Positions 1-9,003 of a stretch of 64,000 nucleotides of DNA are shown here, piece by piece (within the stretch, counting starts at the first letter, position 1; the number at the start of each line of letters is the position of its first letter). The notes under the pieces were generated by a model. That model worked only from the letters and a program-made list of their open reading frames with translations, searched no databases and was not told the origin of the DNA. The DNA comes from Nocardioides okcheonensis (GTDB lineage Bacteria > Actinomycetota > Actinomycetes > Propionibacteriales > Nocardioidaceae). A program made the position numbers and the translations under genes. The DNA is taken from assembly GCF_020991065.1 (NCBI RefSeq), contig NZ_CP087710.1, positions 2,418,001 to 2,482,000 of the forward strand, given 5' to 3'.

Positions 1-114
1 ACGGGTGAATCCGCAACCAGTGGGGACGATCGCCGCGACATACCGCGAGCGATCATCCCCACTGTCGGCCCGCGCCCGCCGATGGTCGCCGCCGGCGAGG
101 ACGCGTACGCGCAA

Positions 115-149
115 CGGACCCCACCGGAACGGGGGTCCGGTGGGGTCCG
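115..149 (-). terminator. Hairpin terminator after the desaturase gene
   Basis: A perfect 13-bp inverted repeat, CGGACCCCACCGG (115-127) and CCGGTGGGGTCCG (137-149), with a 9-nt loop. It begins 17 nt beyond the stop codon of the desaturase gene on the minus strand. There is no U tract, as is usual in actinobacteria. The remaining bases 1-114 show no supportable gene. Confidence 0.6.
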
Positions 150-165
150 TGGGCGCGGGGGTGGG

Positions 166-1407
166 TCAGGCGGCCTTGGCCATCGCCCGGGCCTCGCTCT
201 CGAGCTTGCGCCCGAGCAGGCGGCGGGTGCGGCGGTCGCCGGTCGCCATCTTGTAGAGGACGGCCAGCTGCTGCGGCGCGTTCTTGGCGTTGGTGGTCGC
301 CAACCAGCCGTTGGGCAGCGAGAGCCGGACGACCTTGTGCCAGGCCGAGTAGACCTGCTGCGGCATCGGGCGCGTGCAGTAGGTGAGGTCGTACTTGTCG
401 AACAGCGCCTTCACCTTGGGCGCGATCTCGCCGTAGCGGTTGGACGGCAGGTCGGGGAACAGGTGGTGCTCGACCTGGTGCGACAGGTTGCCGGTCATCA
501 GGTGGAGCGCCTTCGAGCCGGAGATGTTGGCGCTGCCGAGCATCTGGCGGACGTACCACTCGCCCTTGGTCTCGCCGTCGATCGAGCGCTTCTCGAAGGT
601 CTCGACGCCCTCCGGGAAGTGGCCGCACAGGATGACGGAGTTGGACCAGAGGTTGCGCACGATGTTGGCGGTGAAGTTGGCCGCCAGGGTCGGCAGGAAG
701 GAGCCGGTCGGGATCGACAGCGCCGGGTGGACGACGTAGTCCTTGGTGGCCTGCTTGCGGATCTTGCGCAGGACCTGCTTGGCGCGGCGGCGGAAGTCGG
801 GGTCCTTGGTCTGCTTCTTGGCGATGACCGAGCCGAGCTCGAGGTCGTAGGCGGCGATGCCGTACTCGAAGAAGACGGCGTTGATGAAGCAGAAGACCGG
901 CTGGGCGAGCGAGGACGGGGTCCAGGGCTGGTCCTCGTCGACGCGCATGATGCCGTAGCCGAGGTCGTTGTCCTTGCCGATGACGTTGGTGTAGGTGTGG
1001 TGCAGCTCGTTGTGGCTGTGCTTCCACTGCTCGGCCGGCGAGGCCATGTCCCACTCCCAGGTGCTGGAGTGGATCTTGGGGTCGCGCATCCAGTCCCACT
1101 GGCCGTGCAGGACGTTGTGGCCGATCTCCATGTTGTCGAGGATCTTGGAGACGCTGAGGCCGAGGGTGCCGAGGACCCACGCCGGCGGGAACGCGCTGAA
1201 GAGCAGCACCGCGCGCGAGCCGAGCTCGAGCTTGCGCTGGGTGTCGATGACCCGGCGGATGTACGCCGCGTCCTTGGCGCCACGGGAGTCGATGACCTCC
1301 TGGCGGATCGCGTCGAGCTCGATGCCGATCTGCTCGATGTCGGCCTCGGTGAGGTGGGCGATCGGGTTGGTCTGGCCGAGGACGGCCTTCTTCTGGACGG
1401 TGGTCAT
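166..1407 (-). CDS. Membrane fatty acid desaturase (DesA3-like, acyl-CoA delta-9 type)
   Basis: A 413-residue di-iron fatty acid desaturase that introduces a double bond into long-chain acyl-CoA or acyl lipids at the membrane. All three histidine boxes are visible: H97-x3-H101 in GHNVLHG, the second box around residues 130-137 (HSHNELHH), and the C-terminal HQVEHH near residue 320. Hydrophobic stretches lie between the boxes. The gene follows the ferredoxin reductase gene by 34 bp on the same strand, so the two very probably form an operon, as in the mycobacterial DesA3/Rv3230c electron-transfer pair. Substrate and regiospecificity cannot be read from the sequence; delta-9 stearoyl-CoA activity is inferred from the family. 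Confidence 0.9.
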   Translation of the reverse strand: MTTVQKKAVLGQTNPIAHLTEADIEQIGIELDAIRQEVIDSRGAKDAAYIRRVIDTQRKLELGSRAVLLFSAFPPAWVLGTLGLSVSKILDNMEIGHNVLHGQWDWMRDPKIHSSTWEWDMASPAEQWKHSHNELHHTYTNVIGKDNDLGYGIMRVDEDQPWTPSSLAQPVFCFINAVFFEYGIAAYDLELGSVIAKKQTKDPDFRRRAKQVLRKIRKQATKDYVVHPALSIPTGSFLPTLAANFTANIVRNLWSNSVILCGHFPEGVETFEKRSIDGETKGEWYVRQMLGSANISGSKALHLMTGNLSHQVEHHLFPDLPSNRYGEIAPKVKALFDKYDLTYCTRPMPQQVYSAWHKVVRLSLPNGWLATTNAKNAPQQLAVLYKMATGDRRTRRLLGRKLESEARAMAKAA

Positions 1408-1441
1408 GTCGATCTCCTGGGGGTGTCGTGGAGGTCTGGCG

Positions 1442-2572
1442 TCAGTGGTCGATGTGGCAGGGGCCGGCGGCGGCGTTGATGCAGGTCTGCACCTTGATGT
1501 CGCCCGTCTCGCCGGGGACGGCGGTGGTGATGGCGCCGTTGCGCAGGTCGCGCACGCTGCCCTCGCGCAGCGGGATCACGCAGCCCATGCAGATGCCCAT
1601 CCGGCACCCGCTCGGCATGAGCATCCCGGCGTCCTCCGCGGCGTCGAGGATCGGCGTGGCGCCGTCGAGGTCGAGGGTGGTGCCGGAGGAGAAGGTCACG
1701 GTCCCGCCGTCGCCGGGCTCGACCCGCGCGGTGCGGAACTGCTCGGTCGTGAGGGTGATGCCGGCGGCGTCGTGGTGCTCGGCGAGGGCGTCGAGCAGCC
1801 CGGCCGGGCCGCAGGCGAGGGTCCGGCGCTCGGCCAGGTCGGGGACCAGGTCGGCGAGGTCGTCGACGGAGAGCACGCCGTGCTGGTCGTCGTAGCGCGC
1901 GACGAGCCGGATCGCGCCGGCGGCGTCGAGCGCCTCGAGGTCGCGGATGAAGATCGAGTCGGGCCGGGTGGGGGCCACGTGGACCACGACGATGTCGTGG
2001 ACCGCGCTGCGGGCCGGACGGAGCACGCCGTCGTCGGTGCTGGGGAACAGGTTGCGCAGCATCCCGATGACCGGCGTGATGCCGGACCCGGCGGTGACCA
2101 TGAGGAACCGGCCACCTTCGGGCGGCAGCACGAACTCGCCGGCCGCCTGCTCGAGGTGGACCAGGGTGCCGGGGCGGGCCTCGTGGACGAGGTGGTTGCT
2201 GACCAGGCCGTCGGGCACCGCCTTGACGGTGATCGAGATCCGGCCGTCGCGGCGCGGGCCGTGGGTGAGCGAGTACGCCCGCCACTGGCGTACGCCGTCG
2301 ACGTCGATGCCGATGCGGAGGTACTGACCGGGCACGTGGCCGGCCCAGTCGGCGCCGGGACGGATCACGATCGTCGCGGCGTCGGCGGTCTCGGGGTGGA
2401 CCGACTCGATGCGACCGCGCAGGTCGGCGCCGGAGCGCAGCGGCGCGAAGAGGTCCAGGAAGTCGGACGGGAGGTAGGGGGTGGTGGCGGCCTCGGCGAC
2501 GCGCATCGCGCGGTCGCGGAGCCGGGAGCCACGGGCGCTGGTGCCCGCACCCGGATCGAGGAAGGTCGTCAT
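1442..2572 (-). CDS. Ferredoxin reductase with C-terminal 2Fe-2S domain, electron donor to the desaturase
   Basis: A 376-residue flavodoxin-reductase-type protein. Order: an FAD-binding barrel with RAYSLT near residue 120, an NAD(P)-binding domain with GSGITPVIGML around 180 and the CGPAGLLDAL motif around 275, then a plant-type ferredoxin domain with cysteines in CRMGICMGC near 340 and a fourth cysteine close to the C terminus. It passes electrons from NAD(P)H to the di-iron centre of the adjacent desaturase and matches the Rv3230c type. The ATG is preceded by AGGGAGAG. It is the first gene of the desaturase operon and diverges from a PucR-family regulator with a palindrome in the 102-bp gap. 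Confidence 0.9.
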   Translation of the reverse strand: MTTFLDPGAGTSARGSRLRDRAMRVAEAATTPYLPSDFLDLFAPLRSGADLRGRIESVHPETADAATIVIRPGADWAGHVPGQYLRIGIDVDGVRQWRAYSLTHGPRRDGRISITVKAVPDGLVSNHLVHEARPGTLVHLEQAAGEFVLPPEGGRFLMVTAGSGITPVIGMLRNLFPSTDDGVLRPARSAVHDIVVVHVAPTRPDSIFIRDLEALDAAGAIRLVARYDDQHGVLSVDDLADLVPDLAERRTLACGPAGLLDALAEHHDAAGITLTTEQFRTARVEPGDGGTVTFSSGTTLDLDGATPILDAAEDAGMLMPSGCRMGICMGCVIPLREGSVRDLRNGAITTAVPGETGDIKVQTCINAAAGPCHIDH

Positions 2573-2637
2573 GGGAACACTCTCCCTGTTCCGGGCCGCT
2601 GCTTCCTGCCCTCCGCACGTGAATCGGGGCTAGGATG

Positions 2638-2654
2638 TTGTTCGCTGCGAACAA
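2638..2654. promoter_or_regulatory. 17-bp perfect palindrome in the divergent desaturase/regulator promoter
   Basis: TTGTTCGCTGCGAACAA has perfect 8-bp arms around a single central base, midway between the divergent starts at 2572 and 2675. A TAGGAT -10-like hexamer at 2631-2636 would place the palindrome at the transcription start of the regulator. It is the obvious operator candidate for the adjacent regulator or for a TetR-type lipid regulator encoded elsewhere; which protein binds is not known. Confidence 0.55.
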
Positions 2655-2674
2655 TTGCCCACGTCAGGAGCGCC

Positions 2675-3859
2675 ATGACTACCCGAGGTGTGCGTCCGGC
2701 CACACAAATGCAGACCGTCGTGGGCCTGGACCCCCAGGTGGCCGAGGCGCTGCGCGCACGGCTGCCCGAGGTCGCGGACCGGGTGGTGCTGACCATCATC
2801 GACGAGGTGCCGAGCTATGCCGGTGCCTTCAGCGGGCGGATGGGCGAGGTGATCCGCAACGCGGTGCAGCTCGCGCTCGGCGGGTTCCTCACCCTCGCCA
2901 CCCGGCAGGACGGCAAGGCCCCGCCCAAGGCGCCCGCCATCGAGGGCGCCTACCAGCTCGGCCGCGGCGAGGCGCGCAGCGGCCGCACGGTCGAGGCGCT
3001 GCTCGCGGCCTACCGCGTCGGCGCACGCACGTCGTGGCGCGACATGGCCGACGCGGCGGTGGCGGCGGGCATCGGCGCCGAGCAGCTCGCCCGCTTCGCC
3101 GAGCTGGTCTTCGCCTACATCGACGAGCTCTCGGCCTCCTCGGTCGCCGGCCACACCGACGAGCTCGAGAGCAGCGGCCGGGTGCGGCAGCGCAACCTCG
3201 AGCGGCTGGCGCGGGCACTGCTGACCGGCGCCACTCCCGACGCGGCGGCGGCGGCGGCCGAGCGCGCCGACTGGGAGCCGCCGGGCGCGCTGATCGCGGT
3301 GGTGCTGCCGGAGTCCCAGGTCTCGCACGCCCTCACCGCCCTCGACCCGGGCACGCTGCACCCCACCGACGAGGTGCCCGACCTGCCCGAGGGGCACGCG
3401 TCGCTGCTCGTGCCCGGCCCCGGCTCGCCGGCGGCGCGGCGTACGCTCCTGCGCGCACTGCGGGGCACCGACGCGGTCGTCGGCCCGGCGTCCCCGTGGC
3501 TCGAGGTGGCTGCGTCGCACCGGCGCGCGGTGCGGTGCGCCGCGCTCGGCGAGACCGGCCTCGTCGACTCCGAGGAGCACCTCGCCGCGCTCCTGCTCGC
3601 GGCCGATCCGGACGCCCGCGCCGACCTGCGCGCCCGGGTGCTCGCGCCGCTGGCCGACCTCCGGCCCTCGACCGCCGAGAAGCTCACCGAGACGCTCCGC
3701 AGCTGGCTGCTGCACCACGGGCGCCGCGAGGCGGTCGCCGAGGAGCTCTTCGTCCACGCCCAGACCGTGCGCTACCGCGTGCAGCAGCTGCGCGAGGTCT
3801 ACGGCGACCGGCTCGAGGACCCGGCGTTCGTGCTCGACGCGACGCTCGCGCTGGCCTAG
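2675..3859 (+). CDS. PucR/CdaR-family helix-turn-helix regulator
   Basis: A 394-residue transcription factor. The C-terminal 60 residues form the PucR-type HTH (TLRSWLLHHGRREAVAEEL followed by VHAQTVRYRVQQL). The N-terminal half is helical and could be a sensory domain, and the middle resembles the degenerate GGDEF-like region of CdaR proteins. The ATG was chosen because CAGGAG lies just upstream and conserved sequence starts there; the longer open frame further upstream is antisense to the reductase. It is divergent from the desaturase operon, which suggests it controls membrane-lipid desaturation. Its stop overlaps the convergent desD stop by 4 bp. Confidence 0.8.
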   Translation: MTTRGVRPATQMQTVVGLDPQVAEALRARLPEVADRVVLTIIDEVPSYAGAFSGRMGEVIRNAVQLALGGFLTLATRQDGKAPPKAPAIEGAYQLGRGEARSGRTVEALLAAYRVGARTSWRDMADAAVAAGIGAEQLARFAELVFAYIDELSASSVAGHTDELESSGRVRQRNLERLARALLTGATPDAAAAAAERADWEPPGALIAVVLPESQVSHALTALDPGTLHPTDEVPDLPEGHASLLVPGPGSPAARRTLLRALRGTDAVVGPASPWLEVAASHRRAVRCAALGETGLVDSEEHLAALLLAADPDARADLRARVLAPLADLRPSTAEKLTETLRSWLLHHGRREAVAEELFVHAQTVRYRVQQLREVYGDRLEDPAFVLDATLALA

Positions 3860-5610
3860 GGGCGGGCCGCCGGGTTGGCCAGCGTCCCGGCGAACACCAG
3901 CGAGTCGGCCTGGTCGGCGAGGTCGACCATCTGCAGGGTGTTGCGCAGCTGGAGCCGGTTGAGGCAGCTGTGCGCGAACGCCGGTCGCAGCAGGTCGTAC
4001 GTCGCCGCGGCCCCCGCCAGCCCGGGGTGGTCGGCGGCGTGGCCGGCGATGCAGTCGCGGACCAGCGCCCAGAAGGCGTGGTCGGCCAGCAGGCCCGCGC
4101 CGGACAGGATCGCGCCGAGGTGGCGCAGGAAGCCGTCCATGACGTCGGTGTGGATCGCCAGCGCGGCCAGGTCGGGACCCACGACCGAGCGGATCCGCTC
4201 GACGGCCGCGGGCAGCGGCCGGTCGGAGACGACGGCGACCTCCTCGCCGATGTCCTTCATGACCATCCGCACCGGGACGTGGTCGCGCAGCACCATGACC
4301 AGGTTCTCGCCGTGCGGCATGAAGGCGAGGTCGTGCGCGAGCAGGCAGTGCACGAGGGGCCGGAGGTAGGCGCGCAGGTAGGTCGCGACCCACGCGTCCG
4401 CGGGGAGCCCGGAGGCCGCGACCAGCTCGGCGACGTACGGCACCCCGTCGGCGTCGCGGTGCAGCAGCGCGGCCATCGTGGCCAGCCGCTCGCCCTCCGC
4501 GAGCCGCGGCACCGGGCTCTCGCGCCAGAGCGCGGCGACCATCTTGCGGTGCGCCGAGGCGACCGGGAGCCGGTGGTAGGCGTCGCCGGTCCAGCCGATC
4601 GCCGCGTGCTCGCGCAGCACCGTGAACCCGAGCGAGCACAGCTCCTCGTCGTCGTCGACCAGGGCGGCGACCCAGTCGTTGATCGCGGGCGTCGCCTCCA
4701 TGTAGGCCGGCGACAGCCCCCGGACGAACCCCATGTTCTGGATCGCGAGCGCGACCTTCACGTAGGACCGCTCGGGGTGGTCGACGGGGAAGAACGTCCG
4801 GATCGACTGCTGGGCCCGGTGCGCGCCCTCGACCTCGCCGAGGTGCACCAGCGCCCCGCGGGCGACGTCGGGGGCGAACGTGATCGCGATCCGGTTGGTC
4901 CACTGCCACGGGTGGACCGGGAGGTAGAGGTGGTCGGCGGGGTCGAGTCCGAGGTCGCGCAGCCGCTTCTCCAGCGCCGCCAGGCCGTCGTCGCCGAGCT
5001 CGGCGCGGTAGTGCTCCTCCTCGGTCAGCCCGGCGGCGAGCGAGAGGCGCGCCTCGTCGCGGCGCACGGCGAGCCAGTGCAGGCGTACGTCGGCCCCCGT
5101 CTCCGGGGCGTAGCGCGCGAAGTCGTCGACGCCGAACCCGATCCGGCCGTTGCAGGCGACGAAGCCGGGGTGCCCCTCGGTCATCGCGGCCTCGACCTCC
5201 TGGTGGCTCGCGTGGACGAGGTCGGCGGACGACAGCCGGTGGTGGGTGAGCTTCCAGGCCGCCGACGCGAGCGTGCTGGCGACCTCCTCGACGTAGAGCG
5301 CGAGCAGGTGGTCGGGGATGCCGAGCAGGGTGTGGGCGTCGACGACGAAGTCCTGCGCGTCCACCGGCCGCTCGGTCCCGTCGACCGTGCGCCGGATCGA
5401 GGTGGGGTCGACGACCCAGTGCTCGAGCGGGTGGCGGCGTGCGGCGAAGGCGTACGTCGCCGGGCCGAGGTCGAGCCGCCAGCGCCCGTCGCCGTCGGGC
5501 TGCGGGGCCAGGAGCCTCTCGTGGGCGTACTCGGCGACCGCCTTCGCGACCAGCGCGCGGTGGGCGCGGGCCATCGTCGCGGGCGTGAGGTGGTCGGTCA
5601 GCGGGTCCAT
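3856..5610 (-). CDS. desD: Desferrioxamine synthetase, IucA/IucC (NIS) family
   Basis: A 584-residue NRPS-independent siderophore synthetase that uses ATP to condense and cyclise N-hydroxy-N-succinyl(acetyl)-cadaverine units into desferrioxamine. Family motifs are present: EGHPGF near residue 150, HPWQ near 230, RTFFPV near 275 and MPHGENLVMVL near 440 in the ferric-reductase-like C-terminal part. It is the last gene of desABCD and its start overlaps desC by 13 bp, implying translational coupling. The length is normal. The product (E, B or a mixture) cannot be deduced, because NIS synthetases of this family make several related trihydroxamates. Confidence 0.93.
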   Translation of the reverse strand: MDPLTDHLTPATMARAHRALVAKAVAEYAHERLLAPQPDGDGRWRLDLGPATYAFAARRHPLEHWVVDPTSIRRTVDGTERPVDAQDFVVDAHTLLGIPDHLLALYVEEVASTLASAAWKLTHHRLSSADLVHASHQEVEAAMTEGHPGFVACNGRIGFGVDDFARYAPETGADVRLHWLAVRRDEARLSLAAGLTEEEHYRAELGDDGLAALEKRLRDLGLDPADHLYLPVHPWQWTNRIAITFAPDVARGALVHLGEVEGAHRAQQSIRTFFPVDHPERSYVKVALAIQNMGFVRGLSPAYMEATPAINDWVAALVDDDEELCSLGFTVLREHAAIGWTGDAYHRLPVASAHRKMVAALWRESPVPRLAEGERLATMAALLHRDADGVPYVAELVAASGLPADAWVATYLRAYLRPLVHCLLAHDLAFMPHGENLVMVLRDHVPVRMVMKDIGEEVAVVSDRPLPAAVERIRSVVGPDLAALAIHTDVMDGFLRHLGAILSGAGLLADHAFWALVRDCIAGHAADHPGLAGAAATYDLLRPAFAHSCLNRLQLRNTLQMVDLADQADSLVFAGTLANPAARP

Positions 5611-6155
5611 CGGTCTCCTCCGGGGGCGGACGTGGCGAGGGCGGACGTGGCGTGGTCGGCGCGGGTGCAGAAGCTCAGCGCCGCGGTCTTGTCGGGCAGG
5701 TCGACGTGGCGGGCGACCACGAAGCCGGCCGCCGTGTTGAGCACGGCGATCCGGTCGTTGCGGACGTCGGGCTCGACCACGACCCGGCGCACGGCGGGGT
5801 CGGCGAAGCAGCGCGCGAGCACCGCGCCCATGACCCGGCGGGTGAAGCCGTGCACCGGGGCGTCGGTCGGGGCGACGAGGAGGTGCATCCCGAGGTCGCC
5901 GGGCGCGAGCTCGGGCAGCCCCGTCAGGGGTGAGTGGGCGGGGTCGTAGAGCTCGGCGAGGAACGCCGGCCGGCCGTCTGCGCGGCCGAGCAGCGCCTCG
6001 TGGTGGGGGTCGTCGGCGATCCGGGCGTACTCGTCGTGGACCTGCTGGACGGTGGCGTCCTGCATCCCCCAGAACACCGAGCGCGGGTGGGTGACCCAGG
6101 CGTGCAGCGCGGCGAGGTCGCGGTCGAGGTCGAGGGGCTCGGTCGTGAGCCTCAT
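5598..6155 (-). CDS. desC: N-hydroxycadaverine acyltransferase (GNAT/IucB-like)
   Basis: A 185-residue siderophore acyltransferase, equivalent to DesC, that transfers an acetyl or succinyl group to N-hydroxycadaverine. Visible signatures are FWGMQD near residue 28, an HxxY-type central strand (GMHLLVAP) and VVVEPDVRNDRIAVLNTAAGF near 140, the acyl-CoA-binding GNAT core. The ATG at 6155 is chosen because it overlaps the desB stop as ATGA. The open frame continues upstream in the antisense shadow of desB, but no conserved sequence lies there. Its 3' end overlaps desD by 13 bp. Confidence 0.92.
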   Translation of the reverse strand: MRLTTEPLDLDRDLAALHAWVTHPRSVFWGMQDATVQQVHDEYARIADDPHHEALLGRADGRPAFLAELYDPAHSPLTGLPELAPGDLGMHLLVAPTDAPVHGFTRRVMGAVLARCFADPAVRRVVVEPDVRNDRIAVLNTAAGFVVARHVDLPDKTAALSFCTRADHATSALATSAPGGDRWTR

Positions 6156-7429
6156 CGGGCGACCGGGTGGCGGAGCCGGTCGGGGATGCCCCACTCCTGG
6201 AAGGCGATCCGCTTCTCCACCGGGTAGGGCTCGCGGCCCAGCACCTGCGCGAGGATGACCGAGCTGCGCATGGCGCCCATCCCGAGGTCGGGGGCGACGA
6301 AGCCGTGGGTGTGCTCCTCGGCGTTCTGCACGAAGACCTCGGCGTCGGCGTGGTCGACGGCGAACGTCGCTCCGGCGAGCAGCCGGCCCCGGTCGTCCCA
6401 CCGCAGCCGGTCGCGGACCGGGTCGAGGAAGTCCGGGACCCGCGGGGCGTAGCCGGTGGCGAGGACGAGCGACTCGGTGCGCAGGCGACCGGTCGTGTCC
6501 TGCTCGGTGTGGCGCAGGTCGAGGGTGTACGCCGACCCGTCCCAGCGCGCGGCGGTCACCTCGGTGGCGGTGAGCAGGGTGGTGTCGACCCCGCCGGTCG
6601 CCGAGCGGCGGTAGAGCTCGTCGAAGATCGCGTCGACGGTCCCGGCGCTGATGCCCTTGGACAGCGCGGCCTGGCCGCTCTGCACCTCGGCGCGCCGCGG
6701 CGCGGGGAGCGCCTGGAAGTACGCCGACCACTCCGGCGAGGTCATCTCCAGGGTCAGCTTGGTGTACTCCAGCGGGAAGAACCGCGGCGAGCGGGTCACC
6801 CAGCCGAGCTCGAAGCCGTGCCGCTCCTGCTCGGCGAGCAGGTCGGCGTAGACCTCGGCCGCGCTCTGGCCGCTGCCGACGACGGTGATCGAGCGGCTGG
6901 CGAGGAGGTCGTCGCGGCGGGCGAGGTAGTCGGCCGAGTGCAGGGCCGGTCCCTCGACCTCGAACGGCAGCCGCGGCGCCGTCCCGGTGCCGAGCACGAG
7001 GTGGCGGGCGCGCCAGGTGCGGCCGGTCGCGGAGCGGACGACGTAGGACTCGCCGTCGTGCTCGACCGCGACCACCTGCTCGCCCCAGCGCACGGAGCCG
7101 AGCCGGTCGGCCGCCCACCGGCAGTAGTCGTCGTACTCGCGGCGCAGGGGGTAGAAGCTCTCGCGGACGTAGAACGGGTAGATCCGGCCGACGTCCTTGA
7201 GGAAGGCGAGGTAGGAGAAGCGGGACGTCGGGTCGGCGAGGGTCACCAGGTCGGCCAGGAACGGCACCTGCATCGTCGCGTCGGGCAGCAGCATCCCCGG
7301 GTGCCACGAGAAGCCGTCGGCGCCGTCGAGGAACACCGCGTCGAGGTCGTCGAGCGGGTCGGCGAGGCAGGCCAGGCCGAGGTTGAACGGGCCGAGCCCG
7401 ATCCCGAGGAGGTCGTGGACGTGGGTCAT
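6152..7429 (-). CDS. desB: Cadaverine/lysine N-monooxygenase
   Basis: A 425-residue flavin-dependent N-hydroxylase that converts cadaverine to N-hydroxycadaverine. The N terminus carries the FAD dinucleotide fold (GIGLGPFNLGLACL), followed by the WHPGMLLP and MQVPFLADLVT motifs of the IucD/PvdA family. The NADPH-binding GSGQSAAE lies near residue 190, and the C-terminal LATGY sequence near 345. The start at 7429 overlaps the desA stop as ATGA. An NADPH/FAD hydroxylase placed between decarboxylase and acyltransferase genes is the standard desABCD order. Confidence 0.95.
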   Translation of the reverse strand: MTHVHDLLGIGLGPFNLGLACLADPLDDLDAVFLDGADGFSWHPGMLLPDATMQVPFLADLVTLADPTSRFSYLAFLKDVGRIYPFYVRESFYPLRREYDDYCRWAADRLGSVRWGEQVVAVEHDGESYVVRSATGRTWRARHLVLGTGTAPRLPFEVEGPALHSADYLARRDDLLASRSITVVGSGQSAAEVYADLLAEQERHGFELGWVTRSPRFFPLEYTKLTLEMTSPEWSAYFQALPAPRRAEVQSGQAALSKGISAGTVDAIFDELYRRSATGGVDTTLLTATEVTAARWDGSAYTLDLRHTEQDTTGRLRTESLVLATGYAPRVPDFLDPVRDRLRWDDRGRLLAGATFAVDHADAEVFVQNAEEHTHGFVAPDLGMGAMRSSVILAQVLGREPYPVEKRIAFQEWGIPDRLRHPVAR

Positions 7430-8886
7430 CGGGCCACCGCCAGGTCCCGCGGGGCGCCCGGCGCCGCGGCGGCCGCGAGCCGCCGGCCGGTGCGGCGTAC
7501 GTCGTCGACGACCGCGAGCACGTCGGCCGGCGTGGCGGCCGGGTTGAGCAGGGTGAGCTTGAGGAAGCGACGACCGTCGACCCGGGTCGCCGCCACGAGC
7601 GCCCGCCCGGCGTCGAACAGCTCGGCCCGCACGGCCTCGTTGAGCCGCGCGACCTCGTCCTCGTCCGCGTCGTCGGGGAGCCAGCGGAAGACGATCGTGC
7701 TCAGCTGGGGCGCGGCCGCGAGCTCGACGTCGGGCATCGCGGCGAGCTCGGCGGCGACCGTATCGGCGAGGTCGATGACCGCGTCGAGGTGGTCGCCGAT
7801 CGCGTCGGCGCCCATCACCCGCAGCGTCATCCAGAGCTTGAGCGCCTCGAAGCGGCGGGTGGTCTGCAGGCTCTTGTCGACCTGGTTGGGGTGGGCGGAG
7901 TCCTGGGGGTTGAGGTAGTCGGCGTGCCAGGTGACGTGGCCCAGGCTGGCGCCGTCGCGGACCAGCAGCGCGCTGCAGGAGACCGGCTGGAACCACGTCT
8001 TGTGGAAGTCGAGCGCGACCGAGTCGGCCAGGTCGATCCCCTCCAGCCGGTGGCGCCGGCGGCGGGACGCCAGCAGGCCGCCGCCGTAGGCCGCGTCGAC
8101 GTGGAACCACGCACCGTACGAGCGGGCCAGCGCGGCGACCTCGGGCAGCGGGTCGATCGCGCCGAAGTCGGTCGTGCCGGCCGTGGCGACCACGGCCATC
8201 GGCACCTCGCCCCGGCCGACGCAGCCGCTGAGCGCCTGCGCGAGCGCGGCGGGGTCCATCCGGCGCGACGCGTCCACCGCGACCGGGATCACCGCGTCCT
8301 CCCCGAGGCCGAGCAGGCGCGCCGCCTTCTGCACCGAGAAGTGGCCGTCGGCACCGGCGAGGACCCGCAGCCGATCCGCCGGGGCGCCGGCGCGGCCGCG
8401 GGCGAGCAGCAGCGCCTGCAGGTTGGACTGCGTGCCGCCGGTGGTGAAGACGCCGTCGGCGCCCGGGCCCCAGCCGATCCGCGCGCTGGTCCAGTCGACG
8501 AGGTGTCGCTCCACGAAGGTCGCGCCGGCGCTCTGGTCGAAGGTGTCGAGGCTGGCGTTGACGCCGCTGACGAACACCTCGGCGACCAGGGCCGGGATGA
8601 CGACCGGGCAGTTGAGGTGGGCCGCGGCGGCCGGCTCGTGGAACCAGATCGCGTCGTCGAGCCAGACGCGGGAGAGCTCGGCCAGGGCGTCGTCGGTGCG
8701 CCCGAGCGGCCGGTCGAGGTCGACCGCGGCGACCCGGCGGGCCGCGTCGGCCGGCGTCACGCCGGTCAGCGGACGCCCGGCGGTGGCGACCAGGTGGTCG
8801 ACGAGGTGGTCGACGGCGGCGCCGACCTCGCGGCGGTAGTCGCCGGCGTTGGCCGGGTGGAACAGGTGCTGGCTGGGTGCGCCCAC
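7426..8886 (-). CDS. desA: PLP-dependent lysine decarboxylase for desferrioxamine
   Basis: A 486-residue group II (DDC-family) decarboxylase that makes cadaverine from lysine in the first committed step. The pyridoxal-phosphate lysine is in SVALDFHKTWFQP near residue 290, the cofactor-contacting aspartate in FHVDAAYGG near 250, and TTGGTQSNLQAL near 150. The GTG start is supported by GGAGGAG placed 6-7 nt upstream. The gene heads the des operon; a near-consensus iron box lies 24 bp upstream of the start, so it should be repressed by iron-loaded DmdR/IdeR. Siderophore export and uptake genes are not in this window. Confidence 0.93.
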   Translation of the reverse strand: MGAPSQHLFHPANAGDYRREVGAAVDHLVDHLVATAGRPLTGVTPADAARRVAAVDLDRPLGRTDDALAELSRVWLDDAIWFHEPAAAAHLNCPVVIPALVAEVFVSGVNASLDTFDQSAGATFVERHLVDWTSARIGWGPGADGVFTTGGTQSNLQALLLARGRAGAPADRLRVLAGADGHFSVQKAARLLGLGEDAVIPVAVDASRRMDPAALAQALSGCVGRGEVPMAVVATAGTTDFGAIDPLPEVAALARSYGAWFHVDAAYGGGLLASRRRRHRLEGIDLADSVALDFHKTWFQPVSCSALLVRDGASLGHVTWHADYLNPQDSAHPNQVDKSLQTTRRFEALKLWMTLRVMGADAIGDHLDAVIDLADTVAAELAAMPDVELAAAPQLSTIVFRWLPDDADEDEVARLNEAVRAELFDAGRALVAATRVDGRRFLKLTLLNPAATPADVLAVVDDVRRTGRRLAAAAAPGAPRDLAVAR

Positions 8887-8909
8887 GATGCGCTCCTCCG
8901 AGTCGGGGG

Positions 8910-8928
8910 TTAGGTAAGGCTTACCTTA
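8910..8928 (-). promoter_or_regulatory. Iron box (DmdR/IdeR operator) of desABCD
   Basis: TTAGGTAAGGCTTACCTTA matches the actinobacterial iron-box consensus TTAGGTTAGGCTAACCTAA at 16 of 19 positions and is a near-perfect palindrome. It lies just upstream of the desA ribosome-binding site, the expected place for an iron-dependent repressor to block transcription. Confidence 0.9.
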
Positions 8929-9003
8929 CTCATCACCCGCCAGGGTGCGACGTGACCCCGCTCACCCCCGACCAGCCGTGGGGTCGAGCGGACCTGTGGC
9001 CGC

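Noticed and set aside
53-1479. Long open frames on the plus strand and in other minus-strand frames across the desaturase gene
   Set aside because: Arg/Gly/Val-rich translations without any motif; they mirror the codon bias of the real gene. The same holds for many frames longer than 300 codons throughout the window, for example 2635-5949, 15435-18380 and 28328-30931.
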